A stretch of DNA of 64,000 nt, taken from Achromobacter sp. UMC46 (GTDB lineage: Bacteria > Pseudomonadota > Gammaproteobacteria > Burkholderiales > Burkholderiaceae_B). The notes beneath the pieces were generated by a model. It did no database searches and was not told the origin of the DNA. It saw only the letters and a program-made list of their open reading frames with translations. The stretch lies in assembly GCF_014170335.1 (NCBI RefSeq), contig NZ_LZZS01000033.1, positions 1-64,000 of the forward strand, in the 5' to 3' direction. Each line of letters opens with the position of its first letter. The first letter of the stretch is position 1. The position numbers were made by a program, and so were the translations under genes. Positions 25,467-35,000 of this stretch are shown in pieces.

Positions 25467-26020
25467 GACGTGGCCTCCAGCGTGCGGGCCAGCAGGCGGT
25501 CAAGCTTGTCGGGCGTGACCCGGGCATGCGGCTGGCCGTCGATCATCACGGCGGGCGACTGGGCGCACAGGCCCAGGCAATACACGGGTTCCAGCGTGAA
25601 GTTGCCGTCCGCGGTGCTGGCGTGGAAATCGCAGCCCAGCGCGGCGCGCGCGTGGGCGGCCAGGTGCTCGCCGCCCACCGCCTGGCAGGATTCGGCGCGG
25701 CACACTTCCAGCGTATGGCGCGCGGCCGGTTCGCTGCGGAAATGGGGGTAGAAAGTGATGACGCCGTGGACTTCGGCCCGGGACAGGTTCAGGGCCTCGG
25801 CGATGGTTTGCACCGCCTCGGCCGGAATACAGCCCAACTCGTGCTGGACGTCGTGCAGGACCGGAAGCAAAGGGCCGGGCAGGTCTTTCAGCCGGGCGAC
25901 GATGCGGGCGGTGGCCGCGATGGCGGGAGTGGGGGACGCCTGGGCCGCGTCCAGGGCCATTTTGCCGCCCCGGGCGCCGCCGCTGGACGCCAAGTCGGAT
26001 TTTGCCTCGCGCTGATGCAC
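25463..26020 (-). CDS. fdsG: Formate dehydrogenase gamma subunit (NuoE-like)
   Basis: 185-aa thioredoxin-fold [2Fe-2S] subunit and first gene of fdsGBACD. Cluster ligands are in CRAESCQAVGG (two cysteines five apart) and CLGLCAQSP (two cysteines four apart), as in NuoE. Translation probably starts at GTG 26020, with GGAG 6 bases upstream; an internal ATG at about 25961 would remove a poorly conserved leader only. It is divergent from a regulator gene over 160 bp that carry the perfect palindrome at 26094-26111. Confidence 0.93.
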   Translation of the reverse strand: MHQREAKSDLASSGGARGGKMALDAAQASPTPAIAATARIVARLKDLPGPLLPVLHDVQHELGCIPAEAVQTIAEALNLSRAEVHGVITFYPHFRSEPAARHTLEVCRAESCQAVGGEHLAAHARAALGCDFHASTADGNFTLEPVYCLGLCAQSPAVMIDGQPHARVTPDKLDRLLARTLEATS

Positions 26021-26093
26021 GGTGGTCTCCTGCAGTGTTTTTCCTGGGCCCCACTTCGGGGCGTGGTATCGGGTGGAATCTTCGGGGTTTTAA

Positions 26094-26111
26094 TATGTTT
26101 TTTAAAACATA
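26094..26111. promoter_or_regulatory. Perfect palindrome TATGTTTT-TT-AAAACATA, candidate regulator site
   Basis: An 18-bp exact palindrome placed centrally between the divergent fdsG and regulator genes, 74 bp from one start and 70 bp from the other. It is strikingly AT-rich for this genome. It is the obvious candidate operator for the adjacent regulator, serving both directions. Confidence 0.6.
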
Positions 26112-26180
26112 AAAAAATCCCGTCCGCCGCATTATTTGTGTACTCTAGCCCCGTACTTCATTGCCTTCAATAAGAAATAA

Positions 26181-27260
26181 ATGACATATAAGTTCCGTAT
26201 CGGCCTGCGGGCGCAATGGACCTTGGGCGGCGGGGACGATTTGGCGCCCGTGCCATTACAGGACATGCTGGCCCTGCTGGCCGCGATCGACGCCACGGGC
26301 AACATCGCAGGCGCTTGCCGGGCGTGCGGCCTGTCATACCGGCACGCGTGGGGCGTGCTGCGCCGTTTTGAAGGCATCTTCGGCACGCAGTTGCTGATCA
26401 CCAACCGGCGCCAGGGCACGCAACTGGCGCCGTTCGCGCAGCGGCTGCTGTGGGCCAACCGCCGCATCGAGGCGCGGCTGATGCCCACGCTGGACAGCAT
26501 GGCCTCGGAATTGCAGGAAGAACTGGAACGGCTGCTGCCGGAAAGCGGCCCGCATCTGCGGCTGCATGCCAGCCACGGCTTCGCGGTGGAATCGCTGATG
26601 CAGCACATGAGCGGCCGCAAGCCGGGGCTGGAGCTGCGCTACCGGACGGCGATCGAGGCGCTGGCGTCGCTTGAGCGCCATGAATGCGACCTGGCGGGGT
26701 TCCAGGTGCCGCTGGGCGATTTCGAATCGCCAATCATGGAGCGCTATGCGCAGTGGCTGCACGCGGACGAATACGTGCTGATCCATCTGGCCGTGCGCAA
26801 TACGGGCCTGTTCGTCACGGCGGGCAATCCCAAGCAGATCCGCGGCATGGCCGACCTGGCGCGCCCGGACGTGCGCTTCGTGAACCGGCAGATCGGGTCC
26901 AGCACCCGCTATCTGGTGGGGCTGATGCTGCAGCGCGCCGGCGTGTCGATCGGCGAGGTCCAAGGCTACGAAACCAATGAATTCACCCATATGGCCATCG
27001 CCGCGCATATCGCCAGCGGCATGGCGGACACGGGGGTCGGCGTCGAAACGGCCGCCTGCCGCTTCGGGCTGGATTTCATCCCGCTGGTGCGGGAACGCTA
27101 CTTCTTCGCCATCCGCAAGTCGTCGCTGGAGACGCCCGCCATGCAGGACCTGTTGTCCATCATGCGCAGCCCCGATTACGTGGGTTACGTGGGGCAACTG
27201 GTCGGCTACGACGCCCGGGACACCGGGCGGTTACAAACCTTGGAAGAGGCGTTCGCGTAG
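26181..27260 (+). CDS. LysR/ModE-like regulator with binding-protein domain, probable formate dehydrogenase regulator
   Basis: 359-aa regulator. Residues about 25-95 form a winged helix resembling ModE and LysR N-termini (ATGNIAGACRACGLSYRHAWGVL, then FGTQLLITNRRQGTQLA). Residues about 130-340 form a type-2 periplasmic-binding fold (HASHGFAVESLMQHM, FVTAGNPKQIRGMADLARPDV, SSTRYLVGLMLQRAG, THMAIAAHIASGMADTGVGVE), similar to molybdate- or substrate-binding modules in the PBP-like superfamily. It is divergent from fdsGBACD and 48 bp upstream of moaA on its own strand. This suggests one regulator for both the enzyme and its cofactor supply. Whether it senses formate, molybdate or another ligand is not visible. 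Confidence 0.82.
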   Translation: MTYKFRIGLRAQWTLGGGDDLAPVPLQDMLALLAAIDATGNIAGACRACGLSYRHAWGVLRRFEGIFGTQLLITNRRQGTQLAPFAQRLLWANRRIEARLMPTLDSMASELQEELERLLPESGPHLRLHASHGFAVESLMQHMSGRKPGLELRYRTAIEALASLERHECDLAGFQVPLGDFESPIMERYAQWLHADEYVLIHLAVRNTGLFVTAGNPKQIRGMADLARPDVRFVNRQIGSSTRYLVGLMLQRAGVSIGEVQGYETNEFTHMAIAAHIASGMADTGVGVETAACRFGLDFIPLVRERYFFAIRKSSLETPAMQDLLSIMRSPDYVGYVGQLVGYDARDTGRLQTLEEAFA

Positions 27261-27308
27261 GCGCGCGGCGCCTGCGCCGGAAGCCTCGCGCCGGGATATG
27301 ATGGCCCT

Positions 27309-28424
27309 ATGAGCAAAGTGATTTTCCTTGCCGACCGCCGATCCGGCCCTGCGGCCTGGCCCGCGCCCGGCGAATTGCCGCCGGACGGGCAGCCCGCGCT
27401 GGATGCGCGTGCGCGTCCGCTGCGCGACCTGCGCATCTCGGTCACGGACCGCTGCAACTTCCGCTGCACATACTGCATGCCGCGTGAAGTGTTCGACAGC
27501 AGCTATACCTTCATGCCGCATTCCGACCTGCTGTCCTTTGAAGAGATCAGCCGGCTGGCCGGCATCTTCACGCAACTGGGCGTGGAAAAGATCCGCCTGA
27601 CGGGCGGCGAGCCGCTGCTGCGCAAGCACATCGAAAACCTGGTGGCCCAACTGGCCGAATTGCGCACGCCTGCCGGCCGCCCGCTGGACCTGACCCTGAC
27701 CACCAACGGCAGCGTGCTGGCCCGCAAGGCCGCCGCGCTGAAAGCCGCGGGGCTGACGCGCGTCACCGTCAGCCTGGACGCGCTGGACGCCGCCATGTTC
27801 CAGGAAATGAGCGACAGCGGCTTCACGCCCGACGACGTGCTGCGCGGCATCGACGCGGCCGCCAGCGCCGGCCTGGCGCCCGTGAAGGTCAACATGGTGG
27901 TGCGGCGCGGCCTGAACGACGGGCAGATCCTGCCCATGGCCGAACGCTTCCGCAACAGCGGCCATGTCCTGCGCTTCATCGAATACATGGACGTGGGCAA
28001 CAGCAACGGCTGGAACCTGGCCGAAGTGGTGCCCAGCCAGGAAGTGCTGGACCGCATCGGCGCCGTGCATCCGCTGGAGCCGGTGCAAAGCAGCGAAATG
28101 GGCCGCGTGGCCGAACGCTGGCGCTACCAGGACGGCGGCGGTGAAATCGGCGTCATTTCCAGCGTCACCCATGCGTTCTGCGGCGGCTGTACGCGCGCGC
28201 GCCTGTCGCCGGAAGGCAAGCTCTTCCTGTGCCTGTTCGCGCACGAGGGGCACGACCTGCGCGCGCCGCTGCGCGACGGCGCCAGCGACGCTGAACTGGC
28301 CGGCATCCTGTCGGGCATCTGGGGCGTGCGCAACGACCACTATTCCGAGCTGCGCGGCCGCAATGCCGCAGCCCCTACCCCCGACCCGGGGCGCAAAGTC
28401 GAAATGAGCTATATCGGTGGCTGA
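27309..28424 (+). CDS. moaA: GTP 3',8-cyclase, molybdenum cofactor biosynthesis
   Basis: 371-aa radical-SAM enzyme performing the first step of molybdopterin synthesis on GTP. The SAM-cluster motif is CNFRCTYC near residue 52. The second [4Fe-4S] site is in [19 protein letters not shown] near residue 290. The C-terminal Gly-Gly (YIGG) needed for activation with MoaC is present. The first 30 residues are variable. It starts 48 bp after the regulator gene and its end overlaps mobA by 8 bases, so the three may form one transcript. Confidence 0.96.
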   Translation: MSKVIFLADRRSGPAAWPAPGELPPDGQPALDARARPLRDLRISVTDRCNFRCTYCMPREVFDSSYTFMPHSDLLSFEEISRLAGIFTQLGVEKIRLTGGEPLLRKHIENLVAQLAELRTPAGRPLDLTLTTNGSVLARKAAALKAAGLTRVTVSLDALDAAMFQEMSDSGFTPDDVLRGIDAAASAGLAPVKVNMVVRRGLNDGQILPMAERFRNSGHVLRFIEYMDVGNSNGWNLAEVVPSQEVLDRIGAVHPLEPVQSSEMGRVAERWRYQDGGGEIGVISSVTHAFCGGCTRARLSPEGKLFLCLFAHEGHDLRAPLRDGASDAELAGILSGIWGVRNDHYSELRGRNAAAPTPDPGRKVEMSYIGG

Positions 28425-29046
28425 CGCCGCATTGCCGCGCGCGCGCATCGCAGGCCTGATTCTGGCGGGCGGCCAGGGTTCCCGCATGGACCAGCAAGAC
28501 AAAGGCCTGGTGCTTCTGAACGGCCAGCCACTGGTGGAGCACGTGGCGGACCGCCTTGCGCCGCAGGTCGGCCGGCTGATCATCAGCGCCAACCGCCATC
28601 AGGACCGCTACGCGGATTACGGGCAGGTGGTCGAAGACGGCGAACCCGCGCTGGGCGCTTTCCAGGGGCCGCTGCTGGGCATCGCGGCGGGGCTTGCCGC
28701 CGCCGCGCCAGCGGACTGGCTGGTGGTGGTGCCTTGCGATACGCCTTTCCTGCCCCCCGATCTGGCCGCGCGGCTGATCGGCGCGGCCCGGTCGGCCCAG
28801 GCGCCGCTGGCCTATGCGGCCGCCAACGGCCAGCGGCATTCCGCCTGCATGGCGGTACGGCCGTCGCTGCTGCCGGATCTGCGGGCCTATCTGCTGGGGG
28901 GCGACCGCAAGGTGGGCCTTTGGCAGGCCGGGGCGGGCGGCGTCGAAGCGCGCTTCGACGACACGCCCGACGCCTTCATGAACGTCAATACGCCGGAAGA
29001 ACTGGCCGCGGCCGCGCGCTACGCCAGCCAGTGGCGCAAGTCGTAA
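28417..29046 (+). CDS. mobA: Molybdenum cofactor guanylyltransferase
   Basis: 209-aa nucleotidyltransferase that adds GMP to molybdopterin, producing the MGD cofactor form used by bis-MGD enzymes such as FdsA. The signature [18 protein letters not shown] lies at residues 12-30, [12 protein letters not shown] at about 108 and [10 protein letters not shown] near the end. Translation starts at GTG 28417, inside moaA (8-base overlap), with no good Shine-Dalgarno, consistent with coupling. The last 28 bases overlap the convergent 3' end of moeA. Confidence 0.94.
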   Translation: MADAALPRARIAGLILAGGQGSRMDQQDKGLVLLNGQPLVEHVADRLAPQVGRLIISANRHQDRYADYGQVVEDGEPALGAFQGPLLGIAAGLAAAAPADWLVVVPCDTPFLPPDLAARLIGAARSAQAPLAYAAANGQRHSACMAVRPSLLPDLRAYLLGGDRKVGLWQAGAGGVEARFDDTPDAFMNVNTPEELAAAARYASQWRKS

Positions 29047-30224
29047 TAGGGCACGCGGTCCCTGTCGTTGACTGGCACGTCGGCGGGCAAGCGCGCCAGG
29101 CCCGTCGCCCAGGGCATTGAACTGATCACGCCCGACCCCTGATGGCCGTAGGCCACCAGTTCGCCGCTGCCGTCGTCGGCCACCCGGCGCTGGACGCGCA
29201 GGAATTCCTCGCGGCTGTCCTGGCGCGGGTGTTCGGTGCGCAGCGGCAAGAGGCTGACCGGGGGGAAGATCTCGTCGCGGCCCTGCATGCGCCGCATCAG
29301 CGGCGTCACCAGCATCGCGAACACGGCGTAGGCCGACACCGGATTGCCGGGCAGGCTGACGACGGGCTTGCCGCCGATCTGCGCCAGCGCCACCGGCTTG
29401 CCCGGCTTCATGCGCACCTTCCATAGCGACAGCTCACCGCCCAGCGCAGCCAGCGCCGGCTTGACCAGATCGCGTTCGCCGACCGACACGCCGCCCACGC
29501 TCAGTACCAGGTCGCAGTCGGCCAGCAGCGTCGTGAACGCGGCCAGCAGGTCGGCTTCGGTATCGCGCGCATGCAGCACATGCACGGGCAGGGCGCCCAG
29601 GCCGCGCACCAGCGCGGCCAGCATCGGGCCGTTCGAGTTGTAGATCTGTTCCGGCGCGCGCGGCGTGCCGGGCGGCACGAGCTCGTCGCCGGTGGTCAGG
29701 ATGCCGACGCGCAACTGGGCGGCCACCGACACGCTGGCAAGTCCCTGCGAGGCCAGCAGCGCCACGTGGGCCGCTTGCAGCACCGTGCCGGCGGGCAGCA
29801 GCGGCGTGCCGGTCATCGTGTCTTCGCCGCGGCGGCGGATGTGCTGGTTGGGCGCGGGCTGGCGGGTGATCTCGACCTGGTTGTCGGCTTCGACGGTGTC
29901 TTCCTGCATGACGACCGTGTCGGCGCCGTCGGGGATCAGGCTGCCGGTGAACAGGCGGATCGCGTGGCCGGGCTTGAGCGGTTCGGGCACGTCGCCCGCA
30001 TAGCACCGCTGCTGGATGGGCAGGCGGCCGCCCGCGCGCCAGTCGGCCACGCGCAAGGCGTAGCCGTCCATGGCGCTGTTGTCGGCGGGGGGGATGTCGA
30101 CGGTGGCGGTCAGGTCGGCGGCCAGCACGCGGCCGGGGGCGTCGAAAAGGCCGATGTCTTCATGGCGCTGCAGCGGCCCCGCAGCATTGGCCAGCAGGGT
30201 CTGGGCTTGATCGAAATCCAGCAT
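29019..30224 (-). CDS. moeA: Molybdopterin molybdenumtransferase
   Basis: 401-aa enzyme inserting molybdate into adenylylated molybdopterin. Typical blocks: the N-terminal DIPPADNSAMDGYALR, TGSLIPDGADTVVMQEDT, the MoCF-type core TGDELVPPG followed by YNSNGPMLAALV, LSVGGVSVGERDLVKPAL, and KPVVSLPGNPVSAYAVF. Last gene of the minus-strand run moaC-moaD-moaE-moaB-moeA, 3 bp behind moaB. Its 3' end overlaps that of mobA by 28 bp in convergent orientation. Confidence 0.95.
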   Translation of the reverse strand: MLDFDQAQTLLANAAGPLQRHEDIGLFDAPGRVLAADLTATVDIPPADNSAMDGYALRVADWRAGGRLPIQQRCYAGDVPEPLKPGHAIRLFTGSLIPDGADTVVMQEDTVEADNQVEITRQPAPNQHIRRRGEDTMTGTPLLPAGTVLQAAHVALLASQGLASVSVAAQLRVGILTTGDELVPPGTPRAPEQIYNSNGPMLAALVRGLGALPVHVLHARDTEADLLAAFTTLLADCDLVLSVGGVSVGERDLVKPALAALGGELSLWKVRMKPGKPVALAQIGGKPVVSLPGNPVSAYAVFAMLVTPLMRRMQGRDEIFPPVSLLPLRTEHPRQDSREEFLRVQRRVADDGSGELVAYGHQGSGVISSMPWATGLARLPADVPVNDRDRVPYYDLRHWLA

Positions 30225-30227
30225 GGG

Positions 30228-30755
30228 TCAGTTGTCTTCTTGTTGGGGCTTGAAATGCGAGGCGAAGTTGCAGGGGCGGTGGCCGCTGTCGAGCTGCTCG
30301 CGCAGGATCTGCGCCCAGGCGGTTTCGCAGGCATTGTTGGAGCCGGGCAGGCAGAAGATCAGCGTCTGGTTGGCTGATCCGGCGAACGCGCGCGACTGGA
30401 TGGTGGAGCTGCCGATCTCGGTGTAGGAAATCTGCCGGAACAGTTCGCCGAAACCGGGGATTTCGCGGTCCAGCAGCGGCAGGATGGCTTCCGGCGTGTG
30501 GTCACGATGCGAAAAACCCGTCCCGCCCGTCGTCAGGATGATCTGCACTTCAGGGTCGGCGATCCAGTCGCTGATGACGCGGCGAATCTGATAGATGTCG
30601 TCGCGGACGATGTCGCGGCGCACGCACTGGTGGCCGGCGTGCGCCAGACTGTGGGCAAGCAGGTTGCCGGAAGTGTCGTCCCCCGCGCTGCGGGTGTCGC
30701 TGACGGTCAGCACGGCGCAGGCCAGCGAGACGGGGACGGGGCTTGCTTCGCTCAT
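30228..30755 (-). CDS. moaB: Molybdopterin adenylyltransferase, MoaB/MogA type
   Basis: 175-aa MoCF-domain protein that activates molybdopterin with AMP before molybdenum insertion by MoeA. Core motif [22 protein letters not shown] near residue 83 and [16 protein letters not shown] near residue 20 are those of Moa[22 protein letters not shown] near residue 130 closes the active site. Start ATG 30755 overlaps the moaE stop by 4 bases and has AAGGA upstream. It is not fused to MoeA, as it is in some lineages. Confidence 0.93.
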   Translation of the reverse strand: MSEASPVPVSLACAVLTVSDTRSAGDDTSGNLLAHSLAHAGHQCVRRDIVRDDIYQIRRVISDWIADPEVQIILTTGGTGFSHRDHTPEAILPLLDREIPGFGELFRQISYTEIGSSTIQSRAFAGSANQTLIFCLPGSNNACETAWAQILREQLDSGHRPCNFASHFKPQQEDN

Positions 30756-31234
30756 GGGTGTTCCTTCTTGGAAGCGGCGTCTTCATCCCAGGCATCCGTG
30801 CGGTCCTGGTCGGATTGGCGTTGTTCTACCCAGAAGCTGCTGCCGCCCGAGAGCGTTTCGCGCTTCCAGAAAGGGGCACGCGTCTTGAGTGCGTCGATGA
30901 TGTATTCGCAGCCGCGGAACGCGTCGCCGCGGTGCGCGCTGGCCGCCGCCACGAACACGATCTGGGCGTTGCGGGACAGGGCCCCGACGCGGTGCACGAT
31001 CACGGTGCCGTCCAGGTTCCAGCGTGCGCGGGCGGTTTCGGCGATGGCTTCAAGCTCGCGTTCGCACATGCCGGGGTAGTGTTCGAGGAAAAGCGTGTCG
31101 GTGGGCGAATCGGGCGCGTAGTCGCGCACATAGCCCACGAAGGTGACGATGCCGCCCACGCCGGACCCCGCGCTTTCCCGCAGCGCGGCAGTCAGGGCGG
31201 CGGCGTCGAAATCGGCTTCCTGGACGCTGATCAT
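30752..31234 (-). CDS. moaE: Molybdopterin synthase catalytic subunit
   Basis: 160-aa large subunit of molybdopterin synthase, which uses MoaD thiocarboxylate to add sulfur to precursor Z. Recognised by GGIVTFVGYVRDYAPD, LEHYPGMCERELEAIAE, VIVHRVGALSRNAQIVFVAAAS and the late LKTRAPFWKRE with the active-site Lys pair. ATG 31234 is preferred because GGAGG lies 9 bases upstream; a TTG at 31243 would sit directly on that site. It is 5 bp downstream of moaD and overlaps moaB. Confidence 0.95.
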   Translation of the reverse strand: MISVQEADFDAAALTAALRESAGSGVGGIVTFVGYVRDYAPDSPTDTLFLEHYPGMCERELEAIAETARARWNLDGTVIVHRVGALSRNAQIVFVAAASAHRGDAFRGCEYIIDALKTRAPFWKRETLSGGSSFWVEQRQSDQDRTDAWDEDAASKKEHP

Positions 31235-31239
31235 GGCGT

Positions 31240-31491
31240 TCAACCTCCGGTGACGGGTTCGAACACCGCGACCTCGTCGCCGGGCCGGATCGGCGCCGTC
31301 GGCTTGGAGTGGGTCTGGTTGATGGCCAGTTTCAGGCGACCGGCGGGCGCAAGCTGGGGATAGCGTTCGCCCAGCGCGGCCAGCAGTTGCGTGCCCGTGG
31401 ACTCGCCGTCCAGGGGCCAGCTTTCCCCGCGCTTGCCGACCAGTTCGGCCACGCGGGCGAAGTACAGGAGATCAATCGTTGCGCCATTCAC
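31240..31491 (-). CDS. moaD: Molybdopterin synthase sulfur-carrier subunit
   Basis: 83-aa ubiquitin-fold protein ending in the Gly-Gly tail (PVTGG) that is adenylylated and thiocarboxylated. Start is GTG 31491, which has GGAGG 8 bases upstream and lies inside the 3' end of moaC (20-base overlap). It opens MNGATIDLLYFARVAELVG, typical for MoaD. Together with MoaE it forms molybdopterin synthase. Confidence 0.94.
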   Translation of the reverse strand: MNGATIDLLYFARVAELVGKRGESWPLDGESTGTQLLAALGERYPQLAPAGRLKLAINQTHSKPTAPIRPGDEVAVFEPVTGG

Positions 31492-31960
31492 CGCTTTTTC
31501 CTCCCGCCTTGTACTTAAGGCGTACTTGTTCGACCACGATGCCCTTGTCCGCGGCCTTGCACATGTCGTAGATGGTCAGGGCGGCCACGCTGCACGCCAT
31601 CATGGCTTCCATTTCCACGCCCGTCTTGTAGCTGGTGCGGCAGGTGGCCAGGATGTCGATGCGGTGCGCGGCGTCGTCCAGCGAAAAGTCCACGCCGACA
31701 AAGGCCAGCGGCAGGCTGTGGCACAGCGGGATCAGCTCGGCGCAGCGCTTGGCGGCCAGGACGGCGGCCACGCGCGCGGTATTGAGCACTTCGCCCTTGC
31801 CCTGGCCCGGCTGGGTCAAGAGCCCATAGGCCACGGCATTCATGCGCACGCAGGCGGTGGCGATCGCCACGCGTTCGGAATCCGTCTTGGCGATGACGTC
31901 GACCATGCGGACCTGGCCGGCTTCATCCAGGTGGCTCAAGGTGGGGGTGGATGGTGGCAT
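31472..31960 (-). CDS. moaC: Cyclic pyranopterin monophosphate synthase
   Basis: 162-aa enzyme that converts the MoaA product to cyclic pyranopterin monophosphate. Visible motifs are LSHLDEAGQVRMVDV at the N-terminus, KRCAELIPLCHSLPL near residue 70, and TGVEMEAMMACSVAALTIYDMCKA near 115, which carries the conserved Met-Glu-Ala and Asp-Met-Cys residues. First gene of the minus-strand Moco run, with an intergenic region of 136 bp before the divergent DUF748 gene. Confidence 0.95.
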   Translation of the reverse strand: MPPSTPTLSHLDEAGQVRMVDVIAKTDSERVAIATACVRMNAVAYGLLTQPGQGKGEVLNTARVAAVLAAKRCAELIPLCHSLPLAFVGVDFSLDDAAHRIDILATCRTSYKTGVEMEAMMACSVAALTIYDMCKAADKGIVVEQVRLKYKAGGKSGEWRND

Positions 31961-32096
31961 GGGAATCGGGATCGAGAATTGTTAATGTTTGAAAAGAGCG
32001 GTCCCGGCTGGCCGGGAAGGCCGCTGTTACGCCTATGATAGACGAGCGCTAACCGGGGCGCGATAATCGCCTTCAACTCGTATCAGGAGACTCGCG

Positions 32097-35000
32097 ATGC
32101 CCTTGCGGAGCCTAAAGCTTCGGTTTACCCGGCGAGCCGGCAAGATTCTTCTAGGCATCGTTGCGGTCGCGCTGATTCTTTGCGGCGTTGCCGCATGGCA
32201 AGTCCCCAAGGTCCTGCAGAACGTCCTGACCGGGGATGTCTCCAAGATGATCGGCCGCGAGGTTTCGGTCGGCAAGATCAGCTTCAATCCGTTCACCCTG
32301 ACCGTCCGCGCCCGCGACCTGGCGGTGGCGCAGCCCGGCTCGCAGACGCCATTGCTGTCGCTGGCCGAACTGGATGTCAGCGCCGCCTGGAGCTCCCTGT
32401 TCTGGTTCGCGCCGGTTGTCGATCGTCTGACGCTGCGGCAGCCTAACATCGCGATCGTCCGCGAAGACGTCACGCGCTTCAATTTCTCTGACATACAGCA
32501 ACGAGTGGCCGAAATGACGGCCGCCAAGCGCGACGAGCCGCCCAAGCCGGACGAAGGGCTGCCGCGCTTTTCGCTGAACAACATGGTGATCGAAGGCGGC
32601 ACCATCACGCTGGACGACAAGGTCACCGGGCGCAAGCAGGTGGTGGATGAACTGGGCGTCGGCGTGCCGTTCATCTCCAACTTCGGCTACGCCACCGACA
32701 TCGACGTGCAGCCCCGGCTGCACCTGCGCATCAATGGCAGCCCGTTCGACCTGACGGGCGTGGCCCGCCCGTTCGACAAGGTGCCGTCGTCGACGCTGCG
32801 CGTCGCGTTCAACGGCCTGCAACTTGAAAAGTGGGCGGACGTCTGGCCGATGCCGCTGCCGTTCAAACTGGACAGCGCGCTGCTGGACTCCAATCTTCAG
32901 ATCGTGTTCGAGCAGCCCAAGGATGCCCCGCCCAAGATCCGCGTGCTGGGCGACCTGGGCCTGCGGCGCTTCGACTTGCGCGACACGGCGGGCGAACGCC
33001 TGGCCGCCTGGAGCGCCCTGACCGTCACCCGGCTGGAACTGGAACCGATCGCGCGCACCGCGTATGTGGGCGAAGTGGGCCTGTGGGCGCCGCAAATCCA
33101 TGTGCGCCGCTATGCCAATGAACATCTGAATTGGCAGGACGTCGTCGCCAAGCTGAAGGCGCTGGGCGGCGTGGCGCCGGACGAGACGCCGGTCGCCGAC
33201 AAACTCAGACGCGACGTCGGCTTGAAGGTGCCGCCGAAGACGGACGCCGCGAAGGCGGACGCGGCCAAGCCCGACGCGGCCAAGCCCGACGCGGCCAAGC
33301 CCGACGCAGGCAAAGCGGCCGTCGATGCGCCTGCCGCGACGCCCGCGCCAGCCGCGACGCCCGCGCCAAGCGGTACGCCGGGCGCGGACGCGGCGGCCCC
33401 GCAGCCGCCCGCGGCGCCGGCGGAATGGAAGGTCACGCTTGACGCCTTCAACCTGCACGAAGGCGAGCTTTACGTCACCGACGCGATCAGCAAGCTGGAC
33501 TACGTCATGACCGGGATGGCCGTGACGGTCGAAGGCGTCTCGATCCCCGAAGTCAAGGACCAGCCCGTGAACCTGTGGCTGACGGTGGACAACAGCACCG
33601 ACGGGGGATGGATCCGCGCCAAGGGGCCGCTGGTCTTAAAGCCGTTGTCGTTGGAGCTGGGCGTGCGGATGGGCAATATCGCCCTGGCGCCATTGGCGCC
33701 GGCCGTGCGCAGCGTGGCGCCGATCGTGCTGCTGGATGGCCGCCTGGGCGCGTCAGCGCAGGTCCACGTGCTGGAGAAGAACGGTGCGGTGGATGCGTCC
33801 GCCACGGCCGTCCAGGCCGACCTGACCCAATTCAAGGCGCGTGACGAATCGCTCAAGCCCGCGTTGGACATCGCCCTGCAAACGCTGCACGTCACCGCCG
33901 ACCGGTTGGCGATGGGGCCGGGGCAAAGCAATTTCACGCTGGCCGCCGCGGGCATCCAGGGCAATGGCAAACTGGACCTGAAAGGCATGTTCACGCCGCA
34001 GCCGCTGACGCTGAAATCGTCCGTGGACCTGTCCGAGCTGAACGTCGCGTCCTTTGCGCCTTACGCCGCTTCCAGCCTGAACGCCACTGTGCGCGCCATC
34101 ACGCTGGGCGCCAAGGGCGACGTGGATTTCGCCGCCGCGGCGGGCAATGCGCCGATGAAGGTCAACTGGAAGGGCGGTGTCGAGATCACGGGCGTCGACT
34201 TGCAGGACCGGGTCAACAACGACGACTTCCTGAACTGGAAGCGGCTGGGCTTTTCCGGCATGGACATCTCGGTGGCGGGCGACAAGATCGGCGCCAAGCT
34301 GGGCGACATCGCGCTGGAGGACTTCTATGGCCGCATCCTGCTGAACGCGCAGGGCCGCCTGAACGTCATGGACCTGATCGCGGCGCCCGGCCAGGCCGGC
34401 GGCTCGATCACACAGGACACGCAGACGCCGGGCAGGCAGGCCGCGCTGCCCGCGCCAGCGCCCGCCGCCGCCAAGAGCGGCGCGGGGGCGAGCATGCCAG
34501 ACATCGCGGTCAACAGCGTCACGCTGTCGCGCGGCCGCATGACGTTCACCGACCGCTTCGTCAAACCCAACTACGTGGCCGAGCTATCCGCCATCGAGGG
34601 CGCGATCACGGCGGTGTCGTCCACCAACCCCCAGCCCGCCAAGGTCAAGGTCACGGGCCGCGTCTACACCACCGCGCCGTTGTCCATCAGCGGCATCGTG
34701 CAGCCGTTCGCCAAGTTCCTGACGCTGGATCTGAAGGCGTCGGCCAAGGGCGTGGACCTGCCGCGCTTCAACACCTATTCGGCCAAGTACGTGGGCTATC
34801 CGATCAAGCGCGGCAAGCTCTCGGTCGACCTGGAATACAAGATCAAGGACCGCGCGCTGCAGGCGTCCAACCACGTGGTGCTGAACCAGCTGACCTTCGG
34901 TGACAAAACCAACAGCCCGGACGCGACCAAGCTGCCGGTGCTGCTGGCCGTGGCGCTGCTGAAGGACTCGCGCGGCAATATCGACATCAACCTGCCGATT

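Noticed and set aside
27261-27308. Molybdenum-cofactor riboswitch before moaA
   Set aside because: The gap between the regulator gene and moaA is only 48 bp, too short for that riboswitch, and no matching stems are seen.
31472-31491. Frameshift between moaC and moaD
   Set aside because: Both proteins are complete with normal termini, and moaD has its own GGAGG and GTG; this is a true gene overlap.
33243-33317. CRISPR-like or other spaced repeat array
   Set aside because: The repeats are contiguous 15-bp coding units inside an open frame, with no spacers. No CRISPR array was seen anywhere in the window.
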